A stretch of DNA of 36,492 nt, taken from positions 1 through 36,492 of the forward strand of contig CAMAUX010000057.1 of the NCBI GenBank assembly GCA_945861435.1, read 5' to 3'. Origin of the DNA: Chthoniobacter flavus. GTDB lineage: Bacteria > Verrucomicrobiota > Verrucomicrobiia > Chthoniobacterales > Chthoniobacteraceae. The notes beneath the pieces were generated by a model. It searched no databases and was not told where the DNA came from. It saw only the letters and a program-made list of their open reading frames with translations. Made by a program: the position numbers and the translations under genes. Within the stretch, counting starts at the first letter, position 1, and every line of letters begins with the position of its first letter. Shown here piece after piece: positions 10,001 through 16,562 of this stretch.

Positions 10001-11297
10001 GGCGGACGACGATGCAGTCGTAGTTATTGGAATCGAAGCCGAGTTTGCGTGCTTCGTCGCGGGCGTGGCTGTGTTCGAGGGAGGTGCCGCTGATGTCGCC
10101 GCCGTTGGTGGTGTCGCGGTTCACGTACCATGCCTCGTTGTGAGCGAGTTTCACAGGCGGGGTGACGGTGCCCACGAGCGTGAGCCTGCCGAAGGAGGCT
10201 TTCGCGTAAAAATCGCCCACGTCGCGGAGCACGTTGTAAAGGGCGGCCTCGGTGGACGGGACGCCGTTCTGGTCGGCGTAAGTCATGGGGATGGCGAGGA
10301 CGCGGACCACGCCGAGGGCGGGGGTGGGTGCGGCGGGGAGGATGCCGGTGAAGCCGAGGGAGCCTCCGGTGACGCCTTCGCCGTAGAGGATCGTCTGGTT
10401 GTAGGTTTCGACGTGGTACTGGCCGCAGAGCTGGACGATCTGGGTGGCGGTTTCGACGGCGGGCGTTTCTTCGGTGATGGGTGCGCCCTCGGCCAGCGAT
10501 GCGCCCGGGGTGACGAGGCCGGAGACGGGGCAGATGGTGACGGAGGGTTTTTCTGGGGGAGGGACCTCGCCGACTTCGAGGGTGCGGGAGGGGTTTTCGT
10601 TGAGGGCGAGTTGGCGATCGATGGAGATGCCGTTGAGGGATGCGTTGGCGGTCCATGTGACCACCTCGGAGCGTCGGCCGTAGACGTAGGCCCTGTAGGT
10701 GCCGCCGTCTTTGAATTCGACCTCGCGGAAGGTGAGGGAGCGCGGCGGGGTCGGGTCGCCGGCCATGGGCACGCCTTGGAGGACGCGCAGGACGCCGATG
10801 GCGTTGTGCCGGTCTTCGAGGCGCTCGAGGACGGCGGGTGGGAGGTTCTGGCGGAGCACCATGGGGACTGCGTGCTCCAGCGCTTTGCGCGGATCGGCGA
10901 CGATCACTGCGCGGAGCTCTGGTCGGCGGGCCTCGGCGAGCTGGCGTCCTTCTTCTACAAGGGCCGCGCGTTCGTGTTCAGGAGCGGAGAGGTAGCGTTC
11001 GGCCCAGTGATAGAAGGCTGCGCTGGCTGGGGAATCGACGCGGCTGGCCATTTGCGCGGCGATGTGTGCGGGCTGCGGCGGGGTGTTTGCGGGCGGCTTT
11101 GCGGGAGCCTGCGGGGTGGGCTGGGGTGGCGCTGGGGAGGGGGCTTCGGCGGGGCTGGCCGTTGTGGACTGTGCGATTTCCGAGCGGGGAGTCGGCTGTG
11201 GGGTGGGGTGGGGTTGTGGGCTTCGGAGTGCGAGCCAGAAAACAACGGTGCACGCGAGTGCGAGGAGGAGGAAATGGACGCGTCGGGGGGGGCGCAT
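1032..11297 (-). CDS. Giant exported metzincin protease / Calx-beta / cadherin-like surface protein
   Basis: This 3421-residue protein starts with an uncleaved-anchor or Sec-type hydrophobic segment (residues ~8-25) and a Pro-rich linker. A metalloprotease domain follows (~300-530) with the zinc motif HEIGHCFGLGH near 458-468 and a Met-turn-like YGDTYDIMGN; this is an HExxHxxGxxH metzincin, closest in feel to the M6/M11 types. Next come a PKD-like domain (~650-740), a carboxypeptidase-regulatory-like domain (~745-800), nine Calx-beta modules with D-N-D/D-D-D ends, four lectin-like (DUF1349-type) beta-sandwich modules, another PKD-like domain, and five cadherin-like repeats (~2820-3300). The last ~110 residues resemble a C-terminal module seen on large exported Verrucomicrobia proteins. 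The sixth Calx-beta module is split by a permuted insertion (~1466-1840). The likely role is a cell-surface or secreted, calcium-dependent adhesin/protease. It is transcribed alone, convergent with the DUF5069 gene. Confidence 0.85.
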   Translation of the reverse strand: MRPPRRVHFLLLALACTVVFWLALRSPQPHPTPQPTPRSEIAQSTTASPAEAPSPAPPQPTPQAPAKPPANTPPQPAHIAAQMASRVDSPASAAFYHWAERYLSAPEHERAALVEEGRQLAEARRPELRAVIVADPRKALEHAVPMVLRQNLPPAVLERLEDRHNAIGVLRVLQGVPMAGDPTPPRSLTFREVEFKDGGTYRAYVYGRRSEVVTWTANASLNGISIDRQLALNENPSRTLEVGEVPPPEKPSVTICPVSGLVTPGASLAEGAPITEETPAVETATQIVQLCGQYHVETYNQTILYGEGVTGGSLGFTGILPAAPTPALGVVRVLAIPMTYADQNGVPSTEAALYNVLRDVGDFYAKASFGRLTLVGTVTPPVKLAHNEAWYVNRDTTNGGDISGTSLEHSHARDEARKLGFDSNNYDCIVVRHNGGPGSYGGLAGGSTVWMRSDSTGTWAHEIGHCFGLGHSNSWDTAGTSAIGAGTNLEYGDTYDIMGNSGSFPAGHYNAQAKSQIKWLPPAFIESIAQSGQYRLYAFDQGVLVPGRRYALTVTKDSQKTYWGELRSLFDTNPWAKNGVLLGWRYPNGSGSNLQRIDVTPGSPFSQSDAPIAVGNTFSDLETGIHMTTIAVNDTPRYADVVVNFGDFSSNRPPTLSLTASAEVVPLGATVTFTASASDPDNDALAYYWQHFGDTSVKLVSGNTPVITRTFSTAGSYVVSCTVSDMKGGTSTRSRLITVGTGNSRYTISGRITLMGVGLPDVVVTANGSNGVVTDADGSYSIPNLSANTYTMTPLLYGYSFGELFNNSITVSPSASGADFEASPLPVVTIAASIPTAKELAPVTTGRFTLTRTGDTTQSLVVNVNTALGSATKTSDYTLSPDYVNASQGFSTFTIPADSATLDITVTPVVDTSAEGPETVILQLGPGNGYLVGKGSSATVVIEDDDTALPKISITATRDTTQEGSSQQGLFTITRTGATTTALTVLYSVGGTATAGADYTTLPGTLLIPAGSASATISVVPVDDTISEPLETISLTLSTNAAYLIDPLATNATVNLIDNDLQTITVVATDPTATEVDLTVPGAVPDTGTFVITRSGDTSNPLTVYYAMTGTPSTGVAALHGVDYEALPGSVIIPAGSTQASITILPRFDNMGEGPESVVLSLGAGTTNYVLGSPSSATVTINDAPTDLPTVDVVNTSSASEPSTTGTFRITVRGGTGTGTLPIAFTLGGTATFTTDYTVTGTGNTSTGTSVTLSNGATVTKDVVITPVNDTTAEELETIILTLTPSASYTTYPPTSSATMWLKDDDQPTVFVDTQVGTSGSSTVTEGTTSTPTKFYVSRTGSTTAALVVNYTIGGTATAGSDYTALSGTVTIAAGSLGADVPVVITNDTTFEGVETITFDFAPGAYARGPGAVMYIADNETSTQTVAFQSAGASGLESVATVNIPVTLASPATQRVTVEYAADSGTRSAVTATATVSPVPYWLRMVRNGTSFTSYHSPDGVTWTQLGTAQTISMSSTSYLAGLAVTSHVAGTLCAVVFDNVTVTGLANGGTQGASSTADIGTVGATGSATSSSGTYSISGAGADITGTGDAFRYLWFPITNSTTCTLTARVVSQTNTNTSARAAVMIRESTATGSMHAMTAVMPSNSIGIFARATTNGTATNPSNFTPTSRPSWLRLDRAGDVFTTSISRDGVSWAQVGTPQTLALPPTLLAGFAVSAKSDGSFTTATFDQLTLNGSTAGTLNGRTIGFVNEEGSYSLSNGVHTVVGSGAGINTSTQDECYFPAQSVTGDFSIAARITSLTGGATTAQAGIMVREDDNYRGRMVYIGSVSTASAESIARTTSVSTAFGSGVDFTLNAGTLTFEVGEQTKNITLSITDDNAPEPGDNIVLLLRNPTAAILGALTQFTYTIIDNDAATSTPFVAFASGTSSVNESDGSASVLVSLSRPASSIITVAYATANGSATAGADYQAAAGTLSFAPGETLKAIPAIPILQDAVSEPDETLLVTLSNPSGAQLGAITTHTLTINDDDFPTVNLTASDPNANEAGDTGTFTFARTGSLSGALSVGFTRSGTATSGTDYAAIATPGTVLIPDGQATATVTVTPIQDTTNEGTETVILTLSASASNYKLGTATSATVSIADDDRSTVSIVANIPLASEDAGHPGQFTITRTEPLGVALTVNLTVSGTATSTTDYTTSPTTITTLVFSAGQASRTIDILPVDDLLTEPSEFVTISLGTGSYDIGANSFASVEITDNDAQPSLFITGPGAQGALVAAGNGVMLSATVADDGKPQPLTLAWTQVAGPGTATFDNAAAASTGVTFDLPGTYILQLSATDGQFTVSDQTTVVVGSAITAADWVTQDLGTSSSRRGQTLQLGSTFSLTGTGAGYAATTNDQAHVALRSIDGDSSIVTRLTSLPLTTGLAGVTIRDAMVRSARRAVLGYVPGTGLQFRTRTAVTTNDTVVTQTGLTLPLWLKLERNSTTGAITASYAPDSAGAPGTWTTLGTPTVITMDTRANVGLTTTSNSTSASTTATFDNVTLTPTPAAPALIAEDAAATPALAGNSSLTAGTYTVAGSTNGYFHAWQYSGDLMVTAKHATATSSAGSATSGIRISENIEGGAYAQVGRIPTGSYSGFLWRSVAGGTPAGVPSFTGATRWIRVIRKGNSITAFHAADVSGAPGTWTQIGQPQTVIMTTPVLVGFWVDNASGVGLNTVTFSNLSIVPLNSAPVVSIQSLAANAPSPVALDGTVTDDNYPTPPNLTTLWSQRAGPATIRFSSSTSVDSLANLPKTGSYTVRLAADDGSIQSFRDLTLTGIGDAALNTAPSLGAMSIAGSEDTTLTFTPTPFTTAYSDPNGDALFSITITSLPSTGILKFSGTAVTLNQVIPIANIGNLTYTPALNEYGAKTFTLTAFDGIASSTPATLTMNIAAVNDVPTANTRFLTTVEDTAYTGTLTGFDIEGDPLTFSIATQGSKGIATITNAATGAFIYTPNPNANGSDSFTFLANDGTATSAPGTVSVTITPVNDAPLATSRPITIPEDTTFTGTLIGSDVDGDAISFSLLTQPSKGIAVITNAATGDFTYTPNPNANGSDSFTFLVSDGSLTSAPATVSFTITPVNDTPVANAQPITTNEDTAFTGTLTGSDIDGDPLTFSVVTQGTKGTVAITDTSTGAFTYTPNADANGSDSFTFKTNDGTANSAPATVSVTITPVNDAPVANPRSITTNENTAFSGFLTGSDAESDPLTFSIVTQGSKGTVAIRKASTGAFTYTPNPNAYGSDSFTFEITDGTENSATATVAVTITPAPSRSFSGWSNDATLTDSLLMKYAIGGAATPEATGQDPITTVTPTAFTITAVVRTNSESLTVVAEAVSALSDYATPSSTLTIQGIAAADQSGVPGGCQRQIFTANSTGKARKFLRLKVQLAP
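1395..2610 (-). repeat. Tandem 279-bp coding repeats (cadherin-like, 93 codons each)
   Basis: The motif gtgaagg (part of the S-D-S-F-T-F codons on the minus strand) starts at 1465, 1744, 2023, 2302 and, more diverged, 2581. Every step is exactly 279 bp, or 93 codons. Each unit encodes the same order: NEDTAFTGTLTGSD-type start, D-G-D-P-L-T-F-S, T-G-A-F-T-Y-T-P-N, N-G-S-D-S-F-T-F, and the ending V-T-I-T-P-V-N-D. Four units are close copies and the N-terminal-most unit is longer and diverged. These are calcium-binding cadherin-like/VCBS-type beta domains at the C-terminal end of the giant protein. Confidence 0.85.
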
Positions 11298-11599
11298 GGG
11301 GGGCGGGGTGGAGGAGGACTGCCGAGGGGGTGGAGGGGCCCTGATTTCCTACTTTAATTTGGTGTTAACTACGAGTTGTTTCCATTCATGGGTGATGGGT
11401 TTGTTTTTCAGGAGTTAATCAAGGCTGTTTGGTGTATTTAGATATATGCAATGCGCTGATTTCGTTGTTGTTATGAATGGGTTTGCCGGAGGCCCGCTCG
11501 CATGGGCTCGGACACGGTGCGCGGACGCAATGGGGCGATGGAAAACGGGGGCCGGGATGCAGCTCGGCGTTGGATGCGCAGAGCGAGGGGCCTGGCGGC
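11298..11599. other. Intergenic gap with an A+T-rich core
   Basis: This 302-bp gap lies between the 3' end of lpxK and the 5' end of the giant gene, both on the minus strand. The part at about 11350-11480 is strikingly A+T-rich for this neighbourhood and is where the giant gene's promoter should lie. I could not choose a convincing -35/-10 pair. The part nearest the giant gene's start (11300-11340) is C-rich on the mRNA strand and shows no clear Shine-Dalgarno sequence. No small ORF with recognisable similarity is seen. Confidence 0.45.
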
Positions 11600-12799
11600 T
11601 CAGGCGAAGATCGACTCCGGCGTGACGCCGTTGGCCGGGGCGCAGACGCGCTCGATGAGACGCGCCCAGCTTTCGTGACCGGAGAGGATCTCGATTTCGA
11701 CTCGGAGGAAATAGATTGGGACAGGGAGGTTTGGAGGGGCGTGCGGGAAGCGGACGCTGTCCTTTTCGGTGGTGACGACGAGATCGAGTTCGAGGTGTGC
11801 GCAGCGTTTGAGGAAGTCGTGCAGTTCGCTGTCGGTGAAGCGGTGGTGGTCGGCGAAGCGTTTGGTGAGGGGGAGTTCTGCGCCGAGGTCGCGCAGTTTG
11901 TTTTCGAAGCTTTCTGGCTGGGCGATACCGCTGAGGGCGCCGATGAATTTTCCGGTGAGGAACTCGAGGGGCTGGCGGTCGTCCTTTTGGTAGAGGTTTT
12001 GGAGATAGAGACCGCGGTGGGTGCACTCGATGATTTCAGCGGTGCGGTTGTGTTCGCGGATGCGTTCGATGAGTGGGCCGTTGCGGCCTGCGACGCTTTT
12101 GGTGAGGAAGATGTAGTGGGCGCGGCGGAGGTTGGAGGGGGGTTCGCGCAGGGTGCCGCGCGGGAGGAGGAATTCGTTGCCGAAGGGGGCTTGGCAGTCG
12201 ACGAGGCAGACGTCGATGCGGTGCTTGAGGCGGAGGTACTGCATGCCGTCGTCCAAGAGGATGGTGTCGGTGCCGAATTTGCGGACGGCGAAGAGGGCGC
12301 TTCGTACGCGGTCCTTGTGGACGAGGACGACGACGTTGCCGAGGGAGCGGGCGAGCATGTAGGGCTCGTCGCCGGCGAAGCTGGAGTTGAGGAGGAGGTC
12401 CTTGCCGTCGTGTACGAGGCGGGGTTCGTTGCGCACCATCCCGAGCCACTTGCGCTGGAGCCTGCGCATGAGGGGCGGCTTGCGGCTTTTGTAACCGCGG
12501 CTGAGGATGGCGACGTTGCGTCCGCGGTCCCTGAGGGTGCGGGCGAAGAGTTCGACGACGGGTGTTTTTCCGGTGCCGCCGACGGTGAGGTTGCCGATGG
12601 AGATGACGAGGCAGCCGGCGGTGCGGTCGCGCAGGAGTCGCTTGCGGTAGAGCCAGAGACGGGTCTGGACGATGCAGCGGAAGATCCACGAGAGGCTGTA
12701 TAGCAGCCAGCGGAGGATGGCTGCGCGCTTGCCGTACCGACGCTCAAGGATGACGTCGATGGCGAACTGCTCGAAACTTTCCAACCAGCGGCGGAACAC
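11600..12799 (-). CDS. lpxK: Tetraacyldisaccharide 4'-kinase (lipid A biosynthesis)
   Basis: LpxK phosphorylates the 4' position of the tetraacyl-disaccharide 1-phosphate to give lipid IVA, at the inner face of the cytoplasmic membrane. The 399-residue protein has the expected N-terminal hydrophobic/amphipathic segment (~27-52). The family P-loop context [15 protein letters not shown] follows at 66-80, then the conserved V-A-I-L-S-R-G-Y segment near 95-102 and the L-L-D-D-G-M-Q-Y segment typical of LpxK. Its length is slightly above the usual 320-350. It follows thrB on the same strand after 98 bp, so the two may share a transcript, although they are not functionally linked. Its presence shows a lipid-A-bearing outer membrane. 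Confidence 0.95.
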   Translation of the reverse strand: MFRRWLESFEQFAIDVILERRYGKRAAILRWLLYSLSWIFRCIVQTRLWLYRKRLLRDRTAGCLVISIGNLTVGGTGKTPVVELFARTLRDRGRNVAILSRGYKSRKPPLMRRLQRKWLGMVRNEPRLVHDGKDLLLNSSFAGDEPYMLARSLGNVVVLVHKDRVRSALFAVRKFGTDTILLDDGMQYLRLKHRIDVCLVDCQAPFGNEFLLPRGTLREPPSNLRRAHYIFLTKSVAGRNGPLIERIREHNRTAEIIECTHRGLYLQNLYQKDDRQPLEFLTGKFIGALSGIAQPESFENKLRDLGAELPLTKRFADHHRFTDSELHDFLKRCAHLELDLVVTTEKDSVRFPHAPPNLPVPIYFLRVEIEILSGHESWARLIERVCAPANGVTPESIFA

Positions 12800-12897
12800 G
12801 GTGGGGTCTGGAGGATGCGGAGGTGGTGGGGGATCTGGGCGCCCGGAGAATTGTTTTCCTGAACGCTCCGGTTTTGCGCGGTGCGCGGGCTCTTAAG

Positions 12898-13734
12898 TTA
12901 AACCCGGAAGGTGCCGCGATTGTCGGCGGTGGTGACGAGGGTGCGCGCGTTTGAGCCCGCGGCTGCGAGCATGGCGGCGGCGACGGTTTGTGGGTCGCGC
13001 AGGGTGACGCAGCAGATGGTGGATCCGGATCCGCTGAGGAAGCCGCCGATGGCACCGGATTCGACGCCGGCGGCGATGACGTCGTGCAGCATGGGGATGA
13101 GGTGGAGGCGGTGGGGTTGGTGGAGCCAGTCCTCAAAGCAGCCGGCGAGCAGTTCGTAGCGCCGCAGGGTGAAGGCGGCGGTGACGCGGCAGGCGTTGGC
13201 GCAACTGGCGGCGGCGTCGCGGTGTGTGATGGTTTTTGGAAGCGCGGCGCGTGCAGCGGGGGTGGCCACTTCGAAGTCCGGGATCAGCAGGACGAAAGCG
13301 AGTTGGGGATCGACCTCGCAGCGCAGGGTGGGTGCGCCCGTTTTGGCCACGGTGAATCCGCCGAACGCGGCGGGGGCTGCGTTGTCGGGATGGCCCTCGA
13401 GGCGGGCGCAGAGTTCGAAGAGTTGGTCGGCATGGAGCGGCTGGCCGGTGAGTTCGTTGAGAGCGTGCAGGATGCCGAGTCGGACGGTGACGCTGCTGCC
13501 CATGCCACGGGAGCGCGGGACTCCGCCCTCGATTTCCCAGGAGAAAGGGAAAGGGGGCTTGCCGGAGGTTGTGAAGAAGAGGTCCGCAGCGTCGGCGACA
13601 ATCGGCGGGTGGGCCATGGAGGCGCCTTCGCGGACGGTGACTTTGTTGCGGACGTCGAGTGCGATGCCGAGTGCGTCATAGCCTGGGCCGAGGTTTGCGG
13701 TGGTTCCTGGGACGCTGATGGAGACTTCGTTCAT
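12898..13734 (-). CDS. thrB: Homoserine kinase
   Basis: This is a GHMP-superfamily kinase that makes O-phosphohomoserine for threonine synthesis in the cytoplasm. In 278 residues, the N-terminal substrate motif V-P-G-T-T-A-N-L-G-P-G-Y-D-A-L-G is at 8-23. The ATP-binding P-R-S-R-G-M-G-S-S motif is at 73-81, and the glycine-rich motif 3 (S-G-S-G-S-T) lies near residue 233. The family usually has about 300 residues, so this one is compact but complete. Start ATG at 13734 fits the motif spacing. No purine-rich ribosome site precedes it (ccgccctcgc). It is divergent from yqeY across a ~110-bp gap that must hold both promoters. Confidence 0.93.
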   Translation of the reverse strand: MNEVSISVPGTTANLGPGYDALGIALDVRNKVTVREGASMAHPPIVADAADLFFTTSGKPPFPFSWEIEGGVPRSRGMGSSVTVRLGILHALNELTGQPLHADQLFELCARLEGHPDNAAPAAFGGFTVAKTGAPTLRCEVDPQLAFVLLIPDFEVATPAARAALPKTITHRDAAASCANACRVTAAFTLRRYELLAGCFEDWLHQPHRLHLIPMLHDVIAAGVESGAIGGFLSGSGSTICCVTLRDPQTVAAAMLAAAGSNARTLVTTADNRGTFRV

Positions 13735-13844
13735 GCGAGGGCGGAGTGTCGGGGTGGGATCGGCGGGCGGTCAAGCGCTGTGGGGAGGCGTGCGTCTGGG
13801 AAAGGATTGCGCAGAGGCGGGGGTTCAATAGATTGTGACTCTCT
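13735..13844. promoter_or_regulatory. Divergent promoter region thrB / yqeY
   Basis: This 110-bp gap lies between two outward-facing genes and should contain both promoters. The last ~30 bp before yqeY (gggttcaatagattgtgac, then tctct) are less G+C-rich, as expected for a -10 region, but no confident hexamers can be assigned. Confidence 0.35.
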
Positions 13845-14297
13845 ATGGATTTCCAAGCCCGTGTTGATGAGGAACTCAAGGTCGCGATGAAGGCTCGGCA
13901 GGCGGATCGGCTGTCGGTTTTGCGGATGTTGAAGACGGCGCTCAAGAATGCAGCGTTGGACAAGGGCGGCGCGGAGGCGCGTCTCGACGATGCATCGGCG
14001 CAGGCGGTGGTGCGTAATGAGGTGAAGAGGCGGCAGGATGCTGTGGAAAGTTATGAGAAGGGGGGGCGTCCGGAGTTGGCAGTGAAGGAGCGCGAGGAGA
14101 TGGAGGTGCTGGCGGGGTTTCTGCCCCAGCAGTTGAGCGCAGCGGAGTTGGAGGAACTGGTGGGCCGCGCGCTCGCGGAGATCGGTGCGACGACGAAGGC
14201 GCAGATGGGGCAGGTGATGAAGCGTGCGACGGAACTGGCGGAGGGGCGTGCTGACGGGCGTGCGTTGAGTCAGGCGGTGTCGGCGCGTCTTCAGTAG
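13845..14297 (+). CDS. GatB/YqeY domain protein
   Basis: This 150-residue cytoplasmic protein belongs to the YqeY family, related to the tail domain of the GatB subunit of tRNA amidotransferase. Family features are visible: an N-terminal helix with L-K-x-A-M-K-A-R-Q-x-x-R-L-S-V-L-R-M-L at 11-30, a central E-x-R-Q-D-A-V-E-S-Y-E-K-x-G-R segment near 65-80, an E-x-x-E-M-E-V-L-x-x-F-L-P-Q-Q-L segment near 84-102, and a C-terminal K-A-Q-M-G-Q-V-M segment near 120-128. The length is typical. The precise biochemical role is not established; an influence on aminoacyl-tRNA quality is suggested only by homology. It is followed by ispD on the same strand after 100 bp. Confidence 0.92.
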   Translation: MDFQARVDEELKVAMKARQADRLSVLRMLKTALKNAALDKGGAEARLDDASAQAVVRNEVKRRQDAVESYEKGGRPELAVKEREEMEVLAGFLPQQLSAAELEELVGRALAEIGATTKAQMGQVMKRATELAEGRADGRALSQAVSARLQ

Positions 14298-14397
14298 GTC
14301 TGCTGACTGAGATGGCTGCGTCGATGGCGATGAGTTGAACGAGGCTGCCGGTCCGCACGACAGCGTTGCAGAAGAAATCCCCCACGCGCTTTTTCCC

Positions 14398-15180
14398 ATG
14401 CTCGCCGCCATCATTGTCGCCGCCGGAAGTTCGCGTCGGATGGGGTTCGACAAGCTGACGGCACCGCTGGCTGGCAAGCCTGTGGTATGGCACGCGCTGC
14501 GAGCCTTTGCGCAGACGGAGGAGGTGGGGGAGTTGCTGCTGGTGGCGCGAGAGGACAGGGTGGGGGAGTTTGAGGAGATGCTGGCTTCGGAGGCGATTGG
14601 TCGTCCGGTGCGCGTGTTGGCTGGGGGCGCGGAGCGGCATCTGTCGGTATGGAACGGGCTCCAAGCCGTGGATGCGCAGCGGTACGAGTACGTGGCGATC
14701 CACGATGGCGCGCGGCCGCTTTCGACGCCGCAGTTGATTCGGGATTGTTATGAGATGGCGCGCCAGCACGGGGCGGCCTGCTGCGCATCGCCGATCCCGG
14801 ACACGGTGAAGCGTGCGACGATCGAGCAGATGGTGCAGGAGAGCGTGGAGCGCACGGGATTATGGGCGATGCAGACGCCGCAGATTTTCGACACGGGTTT
14901 GATATTGGAGGCTTATGCGGCGCTGATGGCCGAGCACGAGATGGTGACCGACGAGGTGTCGGCGGTGCAGAAGCTGGGGAAGAAGATCGCGTTGCTCAAG
15001 AATCAGGATTGGAACTTCAAGATCACCTTTCCGCACGATCTGGAACTGGCCGCGCATGTGCTGGAGTTGCGCAGTGCGCAGCGGCGTGGCAAGGCGGCAG
15101 GGAGGGGCGCAAAGACGCATGCCGCAGGCGCGGTGTCGAAGGGCACGCGCAAGGCGGTTCGGCGGAAGCGGGGGAGTTAG
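14398..15180 (+). CDS. ispD: 2-C-methyl-D-erythritol 4-phosphate cytidylyltransferase
   Basis: IspD converts MEP and CTP to CDP-methylerythritol in the non-mevalonate isoprenoid pathway. The product begins M-L-A-A-I-I-V-A-A-G-S-S-R-R-M-G, the nucleotidyltransferase CTP loop. It continues with the G-G-x-E-R-x-x-S-V-x-N-G-L segment near residue 78-90, H-D-G-A-R-P-L near 102-108 and the C-terminal N-x-K-I-T-x-P-x-D-L-E segment. I chose the ATG at 14398 over one 63 bp upstream because the CTP loop normally starts within a few residues of the N-terminus. Of 260 residues, the last ~35 form an unusual Lys/Arg/Ala-rich tail that ordinary IspD lacks. The stop codon is 2 bp before the next gene's ATG, so the two are probably co-transcribed. 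Confidence 0.93.
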   Translation: MLAAIIVAAGSSRRMGFDKLTAPLAGKPVVWHALRAFAQTEEVGELLLVAREDRVGEFEEMLASEAIGRPVRVLAGGAERHLSVWNGLQAVDAQRYEYVAIHDGARPLSTPQLIRDCYEMARQHGAACCASPIPDTVKRATIEQMVQESVERTGLWAMQTPQIFDTGLILEAYAALMAEHEMVTDEVSAVQKLGKKIALLKNQDWNFKITFPHDLELAAHVLELRSAQRRGKAAGRGAKTHAAGAVSKGTRKAVRRKRGS

Positions 15181-15182
15181 CC

Positions 15183-16490
15183 ATGAAGGGTTCTATGACA
15201 CGTCCTCCACGGAGCTCGCCGGGTTCTAGGTACCAGGTGAGTGTGTTGGATAACGGGGTGAGGATCGCATCGGTGCGGATGCCTGAGAGGCAGGGGGTTT
15301 CGCTTGGATTTTGGGCCGGAGTAGGTGGGCGTCATGAGCGGGTGGAGCAGAACGGGATGGCGCATTTTTTGGAGCATCTGCTTTTCAAGGGGACACGGCG
15401 GCGGAGTGCGCTGGAGCTGAGTGAGGAGGTGGAGGGGGTGGGCGGATCGCTGGATGCGTTCACGAGTGAGGATCACACCTGTTATTATGCGAAGGCGCTT
15501 TCGCGGCATCTGCCGATGCTTTGCGACGTGCTGGCGGACATGTACGTGTGCAGCCGGCTTCCCGCGGAGGAAATCACGCGGGAACGCGAGGTGATCCGCG
15601 AGGAGATCGCCATGTACCGCGATCAGCATTCCCAGCACGTGGAGGAGATGCTGGCCGAGGCCTTGTGGCCGCGACATCCGTTGGGCCGTCCGCTCACCGG
15701 CACGGTGGAGAGTGTGGGACGGATGGGGCGCGCTGCGTTGAAGGACTTCCTCCTCCAGCATTACAGCGCACGCAACACCATCGTTTCGGCGGCCGGGGAT
15801 GTGGATCACGAGGAACTCGTGCGGTTGCTGCGGCCGTCGCTGGGCAGGTTGTCAGAGGGGCGGAAGTCCGGCTTTCAGCGGGTGCGCCGCGTGGGCGGTG
15901 GGGGGCCGCGTTTTAATGTGCTGGCTGAGGATGCGGAGCAGACGCAGTTGGCGTTGGGTTTTCATGCCTTTGGTCGGCGGGATCCGCGGCGGCATGCGCT
16001 GAAGCTGATGAGCGTGCTTCTTGGGGAGAACATGAGTTCGCGGCTTTTCCAGCGGCTGCGCGAACAGCACGGTCTTTGTTACAGCGTTTCCTCGTCGACC
16101 CTTACGCTTGCTGAAACGGGGGCGGTTCACATTTCCGCCGGCCTCGAGCGGGGAAAGCTCCGGAAGGCGGTGGCGATGATTCTTGGGGAATTGCGAAGGA
16201 TTCAGGATCGGGCGCCTTCCGTGGCGGAATTGCGCAAGGCGTGCGACTACACGGTGGGGCAAACCGTGCTGGGGTTGGAGGGCACGGGGAGTCAGATGAC
16301 GTGGATTGGGGAAAGCCTGATTGGCTTTGGACGGGTGGTGGATCCCGCCGAGACGGAGAGGGGCGTTCTTGCGGTTACTCCGGCGCAGGTGCAGGCGGTT
16401 GCGCGGGATTGTCTGCAGATGGAGCGGTTGGCGGTGGCGGTGATCGGCCCCGGGTTGACTCGTGCGGAGGTCGAAGGCTGGCTGCGCTGA
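15183..16490 (+). CDS. M16 family zinc peptidase (insulinase/processing-peptidase type)
   Basis: This 435-residue protein is of the single-chain bacterial M16B type. The inverted zinc motif H61-F-L-E64-H65 is followed by glutamate E141 in R-E-E-I-A-M, 76 residues after H65, the expected position of the third zinc ligand. The C-terminal inactive M16 domain contains the conserved R-L-F-Q-R-L-R-E segment near 283-290 and G-L-C-Y-S-V near 294-299. There is no obvious Sec signal, so cytoplasmic or periplasmic location is uncertain. ATG at 15183 is 2 bp after the ispD stop; a second ATG at 15195 is possible. The link to ispD is positional, not functional as far as I can tell. Confidence 0.92.
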   Translation: MKGSMTRPPRSSPGSRYQVSVLDNGVRIASVRMPERQGVSLGFWAGVGGRHERVEQNGMAHFLEHLLFKGTRRRSALELSEEVEGVGGSLDAFTSEDHTCYYAKALSRHLPMLCDVLADMYVCSRLPAEEITREREVIREEIAMYRDQHSQHVEEMLAEALWPRHPLGRPLTGTVESVGRMGRAALKDFLLQHYSARNTIVSAAGDVDHEELVRLLRPSLGRLSEGRKSGFQRVRRVGGGGPRFNVLAEDAEQTQLALGFHAFGRRDPRRHALKLMSVLLGENMSSRLFQRLREQHGLCYSVSSSTLTLAETGAVHISAGLERGKLRKAVAMILGELRRIQDRAPSVAELRKACDYTVGQTVLGLEGTGSQMTWIGESLIGFGRVVDPAETERGVLAVTPAQVQAVARDCLQMERLAVAVIGPGLTRAEVEGWLR

Positions 16491-16562
16491 GTGTGAGCGG
16501 TGGCGCTTCGTTCCGGGGTGGGCTTTGCGGCACTTGTCCGAGTGCGGAGGGCGAGTGGGCTG

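Noticed and set aside
11419-12747. Long frames overlapping lpxK on both strands (11419-12747 minus, 11477-12703 plus)
   Set aside because: lpxK at 11600-12799 has clear motifs; the others are Ser/Thr/Pro- or acidic-rich shadows.
13731-14477. 248-codon minus-strand frame across yqeY
   Set aside because: It is antisense to a well-supported YqeY gene and has a His/Arg/Pro-rich, non-protein-like composition.
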